A stretch of DNA of 64,000 bases from CAVTLG01 sp963735495 (lineage in GTDB: Bacteria > Chloroflexota > Ktedonobacteria > Ktedonobacterales > Ktedonobacteraceae), in assembly GCA_963735495.1 (NCBI GenBank), contig CAVTLG010000011.1:248001-312000 (forward strand). Reading direction: 5' to 3'. This document shows, one piece after another, positions 27,385-35,766 of this stretch (positions are counted from its first letter, which is position 1; each line of letters opens with the position of its first letter). The notes under the pieces are model-generated. The model did not search any database and was not told the origin of the DNA. It saw nothing but the letters and a program-made list of their open reading frames with translations. The translations under genes were made by a program, and so were the position numbers.

Positions 27385-28607
27385 CCCAGACACCTATTGT
27401 TCCCTCAGAGAAACTGTTTGCCCAGGTACTCGACCCGACCAGTCGGGCCAATCCCTACCCGCTCTATGCCCGCCTGCGCCAGACGCCGGTCTCGCTGCAA
27501 GAGGATGGGACCTATGTCGTCAGCACGTATCGGGAGATCAGCCTGCTGCTCCACGATCCGCGCATCAGTTCTGACGAGCGCAAGAGCGCGCATGCGGCAC
27601 ATACCCCGGCGGCGTCGCGTTTTTCAACCTCTCCGCCACTCATTTTCACCGATCCTCCTGAGCACACCCAGCTCCGCCGCCTGGTCATGCATCAGTTTAC
27701 TCCGCAACGGATCGCCGGCCTGCGCGAGCATATCGAACAGGTGGTCAATGCCTTGCTCGATGCCAGGAAGCAACAGAACCAACTTGATCTAGTCCAGGAT
27801 TTTGCTTATCCGCTGCCGGTCGCCATCATCTGCCGGTTGCTCGGGGTGCCGCGCGAGGACGAACCGCGCTTTCGTGTCTGGTCCTCGGCCCTGGTGCGCA
27901 CGCTTGACCCGCAAGAAAGTTTGAGCGAGGCGGAGGTGCAGCAGGCCGTGCAAAGCCGCACACAGATGCGTGAATACATGAAACACCTCAGCGCGACACG
28001 CCGCGTACACCCCCAGGATGATTTGTTCTCTGGCCTGGTGGCTGGAGATGACCCGGATGGTCGCTTGTCTGAGCCGGATCTGCTGGCCACGATGGAATTG
28101 CTGTTAATTGCCGGTCATGAGACGACCGTCAACCTGATCACGAACAGCATGCTGGCGCGGCTGCGTCATCCAGAGGTGTTCGCTCGCCTGCGTGGCAACC
28201 CGGCTCTGGCGATCCCGACGGTAGAAGAAGTCCTGCGCTACGATCCGCCGGTGCAGTTTCGCACGCGCACGACGCTTACCGCTATACCAATCGCTGGTGT
28301 GATCATCCCGCAAGGCGCTACGGTCGCCCTATTGCTTGCAGCGGGTAGCCGCGACCCCGCTCGCTTCGTCGATCCCGACCGTTTTTGGCCTGAGCGCGAC
28401 GACAACGAGCATCTTGGCTTTGGCAGCGGCGACCACTATTGTATTGGCGCGCCGCTTGCTCGGCTCGAAGCGGTGACAGCCTTGAAGGCGCTCGCGCGCC
28501 GTCTCGCAGCCCCGCGACTGATCACCGACCCGCCCTCCTATCGGAAGAATGCTGCCCTGCGTGGCCCGGAGCACTTGCAGGTTGCCTTCGATCATCTCAG
28601 TGACTAA
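27381..28607 (+). CDS. Cytochrome P450 monooxygenase
   Basis: A 408-residue soluble class I P450. The I-helix AGHETT is near residues 244-249, the ExxR motif is in EEVLRYDPPVQFRTR, and the heme loop GFGSGDHYCIGAPLARLEA places the thiolate Cys at residue 354. It is translationally coupled to its reductase and ferredoxin, so the electron chain is complete. The substrate is unknown; nearby genes give no biosynthetic cluster. A role in secondary metabolism or detoxification is inference. Confidence 0.95.
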   Translation: MTQTPIVPSEKLFAQVLDPTSRANPYPLYARLRQTPVSLQEDGTYVVSTYREISLLLHDPRISSDERKSAHAAHTPAASRFSTSPPLIFTDPPEHTQLRRLVMHQFTPQRIAGLREHIEQVVNALLDARKQQNQLDLVQDFAYPLPVAIICRLLGVPREDEPRFRVWSSALVRTLDPQESLSEAEVQQAVQSRTQMREYMKHLSATRRVHPQDDLFSGLVAGDDPDGRLSEPDLLATMELLLIAGHETTVNLITNSMLARLRHPEVFARLRGNPALAIPTVEEVLRYDPPVQFRTRTTLTAIPIAGVIIPQGATVALLLAAGSRDPARFVDPDRFWPERDDNEHLGFGSGDHYCIGAPLARLEAVTALKALARRLAAPRLITDPPSYRKNAALRGPEHLQVAFDHLSD

Positions 28608-28992
28608 GTGAACTCTCGCCATGCTGCGAACATCGGAGGTTCTCTCCTCTGCCAGGTCATGGGAACTGTCTGGCATATGAGGCAAGAGAGAAAGAGTGAG
28701 GATATGCCAATGCTTCATCAGACGCGCCTTGGCTCGACAGAGGTCTTGCTGGTTGACGCCTCTGGCATTGGCAAGCCAGAGGTGATTGATGCCTTGCTTG
28801 GGTCCTTATCAGATGGACCCATAGAGAAACTATAGAGACCGGAGGTACACGCCCCAAGCCATAACGCTACCAAATACAGCAGTGTTGTAAAAGCAATGCC
28901 CAAATTGCCCATGCAAAAGGGTTGTAATCAGCATTGAGGAATGATATGGTAATTAAAGCGGAGTCGCTCTTTTCAAGAGCCATTGAAGATCA
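28608..28992. other. Spacer after the P450 operon with a weak small frame
   Basis: About 385 bp. A GTG frame starts directly after the P450 stop and runs to 28835 (75 residues). Its last 40 residues, with LLVDASGIGKPEVIDALLGS, could begin at an ATG at 28704 behind GTGAGGAT. Nothing supports function, so it is not called as a gene. The rest is AT-rich and probably holds the promoter for the next gene. Confidence 0.4.
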
Positions 28993-29001
28993 TTGAGTGA
29001 G

Positions 29002-29892
29002 ATGAAGAAAGGAGACATTCTCTTGCAACGAGATGTACCCGGATTCAAAGGCGAAGGCAAGGAAGGTGAAACAACGCGCGACGTTACACGCGATGTCTTC
29101 CAACAACGAAAATTAGATGCAAAAGAGCACATCACCCCACGATTACTTTTAGATGAGAATCTCCAGTATCAGACAGCTGAATCGTTACAAGAAACTAACC
29201 CATCATGGTATCAAAAACTTACAGATGAACAAAAAGAGCACATACGTGCATATGTAAATGTTAATATTGATGAAATTGACCATGATACTATCAAATACTA
29301 TACGGTCAAAGAAGTCTTGCGAAAAGTAGGTGTAGATGGTGCAAATTTACGGGCGATTGTAGGAGATCCTACTCAATTTGGAGAGCGCGAGACGATTTTA
29401 GGTGGTGGATTTCCTCTTACCAAAAGTGCATTATCACATGTTGAGGAAGCATATAATACAAGTCATAGCCTGAAGGTTTATGATACCCAAGTGATGCGAT
29501 TACCACCTTTTATAGAACATGAGCTGCAACAAAAAGAGCTGTTGCACAATGTCGAGTTTCATTGGGGTGAATCTCTGGCATCACTAGGTAAGGTTCACAA
29601 TCACGATATCATCATTCCCCACCCTGGCTATATTTGGGGCGGCGGAACTTTGTCCAGTGACCTATCTTCCACTCTTGGTCCTGGTAGCAAGGCTTATATC
29701 CTCACAGATACATTGAAAGGTCAAAAAGATCTAATTGTGAGTAAGTTGCAAGAAATCAGCTCATTAAATGTGAAGATAACACCCGCTGGGGATGGAGAGG
29801 AAGGAGAACACACAATCAAGCTTGGGGGGGTGCCTATTGAAACCACACAACCAGGTCCATACTACATCATCGAGGTAGAGCAAAGCCAGTAG
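29002..29892 (+). CDS. Orphan AT-rich protein, possible class I methyltransferase fold
   Basis: About 296 residues, not recognised by family. The C-terminal two thirds can be threaded on a Rossmann methyltransferase: glycine loop ILGGGFPL, acidic strand end LKVYD, VEFHWGESLASL, HDIIIPHPGY as strand 4, LGPGSKAYILTD as strand 5 and a final PYYIIEVEQ. The first 90 residues are charged and helical. There is no signal peptide. Base use is clearly AT-richer than the P450 genes before it. Start options are TTG 28993, ATG 29002 (used) and TTG 29023, the last with AAAGGAG 8 bp upstream. Confidence 0.6.
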   Translation: MKKGDILLQRDVPGFKGEGKEGETTRDVTRDVFQQRKLDAKEHITPRLLLDENLQYQTAESLQETNPSWYQKLTDEQKEHIRAYVNVNIDEIDHDTIKYYTVKEVLRKVGVDGANLRAIVGDPTQFGERETILGGGFPLTKSALSHVEEAYNTSHSLKVYDTQVMRLPPFIEHELQQKELLHNVEFHWGESLASLGKVHNHDIIIPHPGYIWGGGTLSSDLSSTLGPGSKAYILTDTLKGQKDLIVSKLQEISSLNVKITPAGDGEEGEHTIKLGGVPIETTQPGPYYIIEVEQSQ

Positions 29893-30515
29893 AATATGTT
29901 TTAATACCGATCAACTTCGTATATGTTCTGAATACTCACCAGAGCGGTCGCCAGGACAAGCCCCCTGTTTCCCAACATGTTCTCTACAAGCATGAAAACC
30001 CTCAATGAGTGCAGCTCGCAAATATGCTATACTATACAACATCCGCAAGCCTGCTATGCCATCATCAGTCATTGCATTGAGACGCGAGAACACACATTAC
30101 TGACCCGCACGGTGATAATGCCGCAGAAAGAAGCGTATGTAATTTGTAATAGGTGTTCACACGTTGCTCTCAGAACAGCACCATATGCACAGAGTTGACA
30201 GATACATATTTTCTGACGCTGGACGCTCAGCATAGGTAGGCTGGCGTGTACTGCACTCTGTAGAGGGGGAGTTCTCATCAGCGGTGGCCGGGTCGTAGCG
30301 CTGCTACCCAGCCTGGAAGATAGCAGGTCATTTTATCCTCAACGCCTAAGATAGTGTCTGGTTTCAGCTCAATACCGGCCCAAAGTGTGCGCGTTCCAAA
30401 CACTACCTAAAAAGTCTCTACAGAAGCCCGAGTAAGCCCGTTCAGACACCCTATTACGTAGTTTTTCTGACGAACGACCAGGCGTACTTACTCATCCAAG
30501 GAGGTTTTCCATTCC
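29893..30515. other. Gene-poor spacer carrying the second MITE-like repeat
   Basis: About 620 bp without a supported gene. It contains the inverted second copy of the 60-bp element and, at its end, AAGGAGG upstream of the ABC transporter operon start. Confidence 0.5.
30349..30408 (-). repeat. 60-bp MITE-like element, copy 2 (inverted)
   Basis: On the minus strand it begins AGGTAGTGTTTGG and ends CACTATCT, the same 60-bp unit as at 25386. Terminal inverted arms are at 30349-30360 and 30397-30408. Confidence 0.85.
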
Positions 30516-31391
30516 ATGCCAACTCCAAAACGCATATTTACGCGACACTCATCGGTATTCTTCTCCATCTTCGCCGTACTGCTTTCACTCGTGCTTGCGG
30601 CCTGCGGGAGTAGTCCAGCCACGAGCAGTTCATCCTCAACCCCGGTAGCAACGGTGGCAGCACCCACCGGCCTGATCCAGTCTGGGCAACTCCTGGTAGG
30701 TAGCGACACAACCTACCCTCCCATGGATTTCATTGACGCCACCACCAACCAGTTTCAAGGCTTTGACATCGACCTGATCACCGCCATTGCCCAGCGTATG
30801 GGACTCCACGAACAAACCAAGCAAACGAGCTTCGACACCATTTTCAATGACCTGGACAACAAACGCTTCGATATCGTTATCTCTGCCGTGACGATTAACG
30901 CGCAGCGTGAGCAGAAGTTCCAATTCGTGCCCTACTTCAACGCTGGCGAATCGCTGCTCGTGCCAAAGGGCGATCCCAAGCATCTCACCAGCATTGCTGA
31001 CCTGTGTGGTCTCAACGTTGGCGTACAAAACGGCACGACCGAGCAGGCCGACCTGGTCACGCAACAAACAGCCTGCAAAAAGGCTGGCAAAGGCACTATC
31101 AATATGACTGTCCTGACCAATCAGACTGATGTCATACAGTTGCTGGCCAATGGACGCGTCGATGCCACCTATCAAGACTCGCCAGTCACCGACTACTATA
31201 ACAAGCTCAATCCTGGTCGTTTCGAGGTTGGCGGCTCGATTGTCAACGCGGCGCCCTACGGCATCGTTATCCGCAAAGGCAATACCTCGCTCTTCAACGC
31301 GGTGACGGCTGCGCTCAAGGCCATGAAGGCTGATGGCACCTACAACAGCCTCTTTAATAAGTGGGACTTCTCGGCAGCCGAAAAAGGCTAG
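30516..31391 (+). CDS. Polar amino acid ABC transporter substrate-binding lipoprotein
   Basis: A 291-residue family 3 (HisJ/GlnH-type) binding protein. It has a lipoprotein signal with lipobox LAAC (Cys near residue 30) and a Ser-rich linker. Then follow GQLLVGSDTTYPPMDFID, GFDIDLITAIAQRMG and FDIVISAVTINAQRE, the classical motifs for cationic or polar amino acid binders. It is anchored outside the membrane and delivers substrate to the permease at 31486. AGGAGG precedes the ATG. A hairpin downstream separates it from the permease, which may favour its higher expression. Confidence 0.93.
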   Translation: MPTPKRIFTRHSSVFFSIFAVLLSLVLAACGSSPATSSSSSTPVATVAAPTGLIQSGQLLVGSDTTYPPMDFIDATTNQFQGFDIDLITAIAQRMGLHEQTKQTSFDTIFNDLDNKRFDIVISAVTINAQREQKFQFVPYFNAGESLLVPKGDPKHLTSIADLCGLNVGVQNGTTEQADLVTQQTACKKAGKGTINMTVLTNQTDVIQLLANGRVDATYQDSPVTDYYNKLNPGRFEVGGSIVNAAPYGIVIRKGNTSLFNAVTAALKAMKADGTYNSLFNKWDFSAAEKG

Positions 31392-31423
31392 CCTTGCGCT
31401 TGCCGCAGCGTTTATTGTTGATC

Positions 31424-31459
31424 GCTCCCTGCCTGCCCGTTGCCCAAAAGACAGGGAGC
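31424..31459 (+). promoter_or_regulatory. Intercistronic hairpin between binding protein and permease
   Basis: GCTCCCTG (31424-31431) pairs with CAGGGAGC (31452-31459). It may stabilise the upstream message or attenuate read-through. Confidence 0.45.
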
Positions 31460-31485
31460 CTGCATGTCAGGGAGGAGAAGCGTCC

Positions 31486-32244
31486 ATGTTTCAGTGGAGC
31501 GTTGTCTGGCACTATCTTTTTCAAGACCCCAACCTCTTGTTTCTCAAGGCCGCCTGGACTACTTTGTGGATCTCGGTGGTGGCACAAACTATCGGCGTCA
31601 TCCTGGGACTTTTCCTGGCGCTGATGCAGATGTCCCGTTTCCCCGTGTTCTCATGGCCTGCGCGAGCATATATCTGGTTCTTTCGTGGCAGTCCATTGCT
31701 CGTCCAGGTCCTTCTCCTCTATGACGGACTCCCCCAGGTCGTTCACAACCTCCTTTTGCCCGCCTATGCCTGCGTGCTCCTCGCTTTTTCACTCAACGAG
31801 GGGGCCTATATGTCGGAGATCACACGCGCGGCTATCGGCTCGGTGGACCCTGGACAGATGGAAGCCGCCAAAGCTCTCGGCATGCGTTACCCGCTGGCCA
31901 TGCGTCGTATCATTGTTCCGCAGGCGGCGCGCGTGATCATACCACCGCTGGGCAACGAGTTCAACAATATGCTCAAAACAACATCGATAGCTTCAGTCAT
32001 TGGCCTGCTTGAACTGACCGGTACAGCGCAGGTCTACGGCTCACAAAGCTTTACGATCTTTGAGATGCTCATCGTAGCCACCATCTACTATCTCGCGCTC
32101 ACCACCCTCTGGAGCTTTGTGCAGCAGTGGATTGAAAATCGCCTTGACCCGGATCGCAGCAAGACAGCCATCAACGTTACCGAAAAGAGCTTTACGCAGC
32201 GCATGGTGGGCTTCAGCTTCGGCTCTGGACACACCGGCAGATAG
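31486..32244 (+). CDS. Polar amino acid ABC transporter permease
   Basis: A 252-residue HisMQ-type inner-membrane permease with about five membrane helices. The EAA loop is EAAKALGMRYPLAMRRIIVPQA-like (positions 31861-31926 code for it), the docking site for the ATPase. The start is ATG 31486 directly after GGAGGAGAAG; an open frame extends upstream into the binding-protein gene but is not translated start-worthy. One permease gene only, so a homodimer is likely. Confidence 0.92.
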   Translation: MFQWSVVWHYLFQDPNLLFLKAAWTTLWISVVAQTIGVILGLFLALMQMSRFPVFSWPARAYIWFFRGSPLLVQVLLLYDGLPQVVHNLLLPAYACVLLAFSLNEGAYMSEITRAAIGSVDPGQMEAAKALGMRYPLAMRRIIVPQAARVIIPPLGNEFNNMLKTTSIASVIGLLELTGTAQVYGSQSFTIFEMLIVATIYYLALTTLWSFVQQWIENRLDPDRSKTAINVTEKSFTQRMVGFSFGSGHTGR

Positions 32245-32267
32245 CTGATTGATAAGGAGGAAATCTG

Positions 32268-33053
32268 ATGACACTCGCCACAACTGATGTTGGCACTGAA
32301 ATGGTACGAGCCGAGCAGCTAGTGAAACGCTTTGGCAACAATGTCGTGCTCAACGGCGTGGATTTCTCGGTCCAGCGCGGACAGGTCGTCGTCGTGATTG
32401 GACCCAGCGGCTCCGGCAAAACAACCTTATTGCGCTGCCTCAATCATCTTGAGAAGATCGATGGTGGGCGCATCTATATCGATGGACAACTGGTGGGCTA
32501 CCGCGAACGCAACGGCAAGCTGATTGAAGATAGCGACAAAAACATTGCCCATATGCGCTCCCAGGTCGGTTTTGTCTTTCAACGCTTTAACCTCTTCGCC
32601 CACAAAACCGCGCTTGAAAATGTCATCGAGGCACCGGTACACGTGCTCCATCAATCAAGGAACGAAGTAACCGAGCGAGCACATGAACTCCTCGCCAAAG
32701 TTGGACTCGCCGAGAAGGCCAATGCCTATCCCCACAAGCTCTCCGGTGGTCAACAGCAGCGTGTGGCGATAGCGCGTGCGCTGGCTATGAATCCCAAGCT
32801 CATGCTTTTCGACGAAGCCACGTCTGCGCTCGACCCTGAGCTTGTTGGCGAGGTACTCAAAGTCATGCGCCAGCTCGCCGAGGAAGGCATGACCATGGTT
32901 GTCGTGACGCATGAGATGGGATTTGCGCGCGACGTTGCCGACCACGTGGTCTTTATGGACAAGGCGCAGATCGTGGAACAAGGTCCACCAACCCAGATCT
33001 TTACGGAGACTCAGAATGAACGAACCCGCAATTTCCTGGGCAAAGTGCTTTAA
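32268..33053 (+). CDS. Polar amino acid ABC transporter ATP-binding protein
   Basis: A 261-residue GlnQ/HisP-type ATPase. Walker A is GPSGSGKTT, the Q-loop lies in [12 protein letters not shown], the signature is LSGGQQQR, Walker B is [14 protein letters not shown], and the H-loop is VVVTHEM. The insert [16 protein letters not shown] before the Q-loop is common in this subfamily. It completes the transporter. AAGGAGG lies upstream. No clear terminator was found immediately after it. Confidence 0.95.
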   Translation: MTLATTDVGTEMVRAEQLVKRFGNNVVLNGVDFSVQRGQVVVVIGPSGSGKTTLLRCLNHLEKIDGGRIYIDGQLVGYRERNGKLIEDSDKNIAHMRSQVGFVFQRFNLFAHKTALENVIEAPVHVLHQSRNEVTERAHELLAKVGLAEKANAYPHKLSGGQQQRVAIARALAMNPKLMLFDEATSALDPELVGEVLKVMRQLAEEGMTMVVVTHEMGFARDVADHVVFMDKAQIVEQGPPTQIFTETQNERTRNFLGKVL

Positions 33054-34170
33054 TTTCCCATTGCCGGCCAGCAAAAGCTACCAATAACTGACACGATGGT
33101 AAATCTATGCACAGTATCTTAAAGTGATGACAAATGTGCCCATCGGCCATCCGTTCGGACGGCTTGCCGTCCAGGGTACACTGCGGTACCCGCTACTCCT
33201 CGCCCCACTTGCAAAGGGTCGGAGCTACTTGAAGCGCGTTTCTCTGTCTCGCTGAAAGGCTTATCCCGAGAGTCGGAACGCTTGCGAAGAGAAAGAACAC
33301 CCACGCTGATTTTACCCCCTCAGCGATTTCGAGGGGAACCATGCTCACCGCAAGAGCAGTATAGCACAGGTGTTCAGAAAGGTCAAAGAGAAAGAAGCGG
33401 GACATGTGTCAACAAATCATCACATTTGGTATCATTGCTTAGAAACGTTTACAACACGCCCACATCAAATCGCACGCTATGGTATAATAGGAATACAGAT
33501 TGTCGGTGCATTGTAAGAAAGGGAGATGTCCAGCATGTTCTCGGCATATTCCGCACCTGGCACATGTGGGCGGGCCATCCTCACTCATCACCTCACGCTA
33601 CAGGCCTATCATTATCGGCTTACTCCTTTCAGTCAGATGAGCGTAGCTACCTTTTCTCCGACACATGAGCGCGATAGCGCTAGCGGCGACAGCCGCGTTT
33701 GTGTCGGTCTAAGAGGGGTACCTGGATTGGCTATACACGTATCGCCACTGCTAACGCCGTCCTTGCTGCGAGTTCCCGCATCTTCCTGTCTTTTTGCATA
33801 CCAGGCACACAACTATATTCGTGCTCACATGCGCATAGAGCCATACACGCTAGAAAGGACAGGTACCACCACTTTCTGTTATAATAGACAGCGCGTAAAA
33901 TGCTCAGTCTATCAGCGCTGCTAACACTGATAGAGCAGCTATTTCCGTGTTGTACCGGGCTAAAGATCACACTGGTCTGATCTACCCGGCGGCTCAATTA
34001 TAGACACCGGATGATGGGAGGTTACCATGAGCTGTGCACAAGCTATAGTTACCGATGCGGATACTCATATTTTTGAGGGGCATGCCGCTCAGCAGAGGAA
34101 AAGGTTTGACCGAGGCTATTAGCGGCTGTTTGTGGAGAGAGTTTTGCGTATTAAGGAAGGAATAGAGAGT
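33054..34170. other. Long gene-poor region with hairpins and TATAAT-like boxes
   Basis: About 1.1 kb. Two adjacent short hairpins lie at 33157-33172 and 33174-33191. TATAAT-like boxes occur at 33483 and 33880, without convincing -35 boxes at proper spacing. Another stem is at 33909-33933 (CTATCAG/CTGATAG). Open frames such as 33526-33924 have no family features and are not called. The last part probably contains the promoter and leader of the glycosyltransferase gene. Confidence 0.45.
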
Positions 34171-35124
34171 ATGACTACCCGTCCATATCGCCCAGGCATC
34201 CCTGCAGAAATTCTGGCGCTCTCGCACGAGCGCGACCTGCTTCGTCGGCGGGGCCAATACGAACGCGCCGACGTATTGAAGCGGCAGATAGAGAGCGCAG
34301 GCTATATCGTCAAGGACAACCCACACGGAGCACACCTGGTCATACTGCCAGGTATTGAAGTTGATGGCAAACAGTACGGTCTCGCGCGCCAGTTGCCCTC
34401 ACAACTGCACGAAGCCGATCTCTGCACATTCTCAGTCAATATTCTCGCACAGAATAACTCCGATCAAGTACGTCGCTGCGTAGAAAGCGTCTTACGCTTT
34501 GCCGATGCGGCCAGCATCGAAATTATTCTCGTTGATAATGCTTCACAGGATGGTATCGATCTGTGGCTAGAGAACTTGCGCAACCGTGATACACGACTGC
34601 ATGTGCTACGCGCGTCACGTGTGATGGGTGTGGCAGAGGCATACAACACCGGCTTGAAGCAAAGTCGCGGACGCTACATCCTGCTGCTGGACGCCAACGT
34701 AGAACTGACTGGGGACATCTTTACGCCCCTGGAAAAGACATTCACCAATCCCGACGTTGGCGTTACCGGTTTCCACGGCCTGCACACTGACGATCTGCGG
34801 CACTTTGCCGAAAGCCAGCACAACGAGGTCGAGGTTATCGATGGGACGTGTATGGCCTTCAGGCGCACACTGCTGAGGCAGGTGGGGCTCCTCGATGAGC
34901 GCTACCGTTTCCCACATTATATGGATGTTGACTTCAGCTTCACACTCCGCGATGCCGGAGTGCAAGCGGTGCTTACACCGGATCTTCCGCTGATCAGCCA
35001 TCCAGCAACACATAATGCGGCATTGTCAGATGCCGAGCGTTCACGCCTGACCAAGCGCAATTTCTATCGTTTCCTCGAAAAGTGGGGAGACCGCGACGAT
35101 CTCCTGTTAGATGAAGGCGAGTAA
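34171..35124 (+). CDS. Family 2 glycosyltransferase with CysS-C-terminal-like N-terminal segment
   Basis: A 317-residue protein. Residues about 10-60, with LLRRRGQYERADVLKRQIE followed by GYIVKDNPHGAH, resemble the C-terminal segment of cysteinyl-tRNA synthetases (AD-x-[IL]-[KR]-x2-[IL], then G-x-x-x-x-D-x-P-x-G). The GT2 domain follows: SVNILAQNN, IEIILVDNASQDG, AYNTGLKQSRGRYILLLDAN (a DxN form of the metal motif) and FPHYMDVDFSFTLRDAG, as in rhamnosyl- or galactofuranosyltransferases. It is probably cytosolic, acting on envelope polysaccharide. ATG 34171 has GGAAGG about 10 bp upstream; a GTG at 34132 is less likely. Confidence 0.85.
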   Translation: MTTRPYRPGIPAEILALSHERDLLRRRGQYERADVLKRQIESAGYIVKDNPHGAHLVILPGIEVDGKQYGLARQLPSQLHEADLCTFSVNILAQNNSDQVRRCVESVLRFADAASIEIILVDNASQDGIDLWLENLRNRDTRLHVLRASRVMGVAEAYNTGLKQSRGRYILLLDANVELTGDIFTPLEKTFTNPDVGVTGFHGLHTDDLRHFAESQHNEVEVIDGTCMAFRRTLLRQVGLLDERYRFPHYMDVDFSFTLRDAGVQAVLTPDLPLISHPATHNAALSDAERSRLTKRNFYRFLEKWGDRDDLLLDEGE

Positions 35125-35766
35125 GCCACTTCCATACACCATGCCATTCAGTGGCGTGAGTGAACCCGCCTGCCTGGCTACCTTGCTTCGCTCAAAAAGG
35201 GAAACCTCGCAAAACTCAACCGTGGCGGGTTCACTAGCCGCAAGTCAGCGGCGTTCGCCACTGCTTTTTAGAGCATGACCAAAGGAGCGAGATTTATTTT
35301 TCGCTCCTGCTTTCTTTTTTCTCTGCCCTGATATGAAGAAATGAGGCTTTTGCTGTTACGAGGTCGCAAAAATCTGGTACCTCTACCGCCAAAACATTGG
35401 ATGCATGCTCCACAAATGCGTGACGGCAGAGAAGTTCCTCAGACAAACGCCGTTCAAGAGCTCCTGTAGCAAAGCACAAAATGCGTCTCTCTCCACTATT
35501 TACATTAATCAATACACATATTTTATGGCATTTCTGCGATCATTTATACTATTTTATCAAAATCACCTATCTTCATATATTTTAATGCTAAAATGGAAAA
35601 AAAATCCTTGCGCGGACCCCATTCTGCGCCATCTTTTGGCGCCGGAACTTTCTTCCAATATAGCAGAGTTGGGGGATGATGCGACCAAACGGACCAGGGC
35701 ATATGATATTATGTGGTCATATCCAGAAATTTCCCGTTTCTATGATGCTATTTCGGAAAGGTAGTA
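35125..35766. other. Intergenic region with a 12-bp inverted repeat
   Basis: About 640 bp. AGTGAACCCGCC (35159-35170) is perfectly complementary to 35224-35235, giving a 77-bp unit just downstream of the glycosyltransferase. It may be a terminator or a small mobile-element scar. A frame at 35405-35764 ends just before pepF, is AT-rich and has no recognisable features, so it is not called. Confidence 0.5.

Noticed and set aside
28608..28835. Small frame starting immediately after the P450 stop
   Set aside because: It begins with GTG without a ribosome-binding site and shows no similarity I can name; noted only within the spacer entry.
33193..33405. 70-residue minus-strand hydrophobic frame
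   Set aside because: No ribosome-binding site or known family; overlaps hairpins and is probably non-coding.
33526..33924. 132-residue open frame in the spacer before the glycosyltransferase
   Set aside because: No family features, irregular composition and no convincing start; treated as chance.
35405..35764. 119-residue frame ending just before pepF
   Set aside because: AT-rich with no motif and no ribosome-binding site; more likely the pepF leader region.
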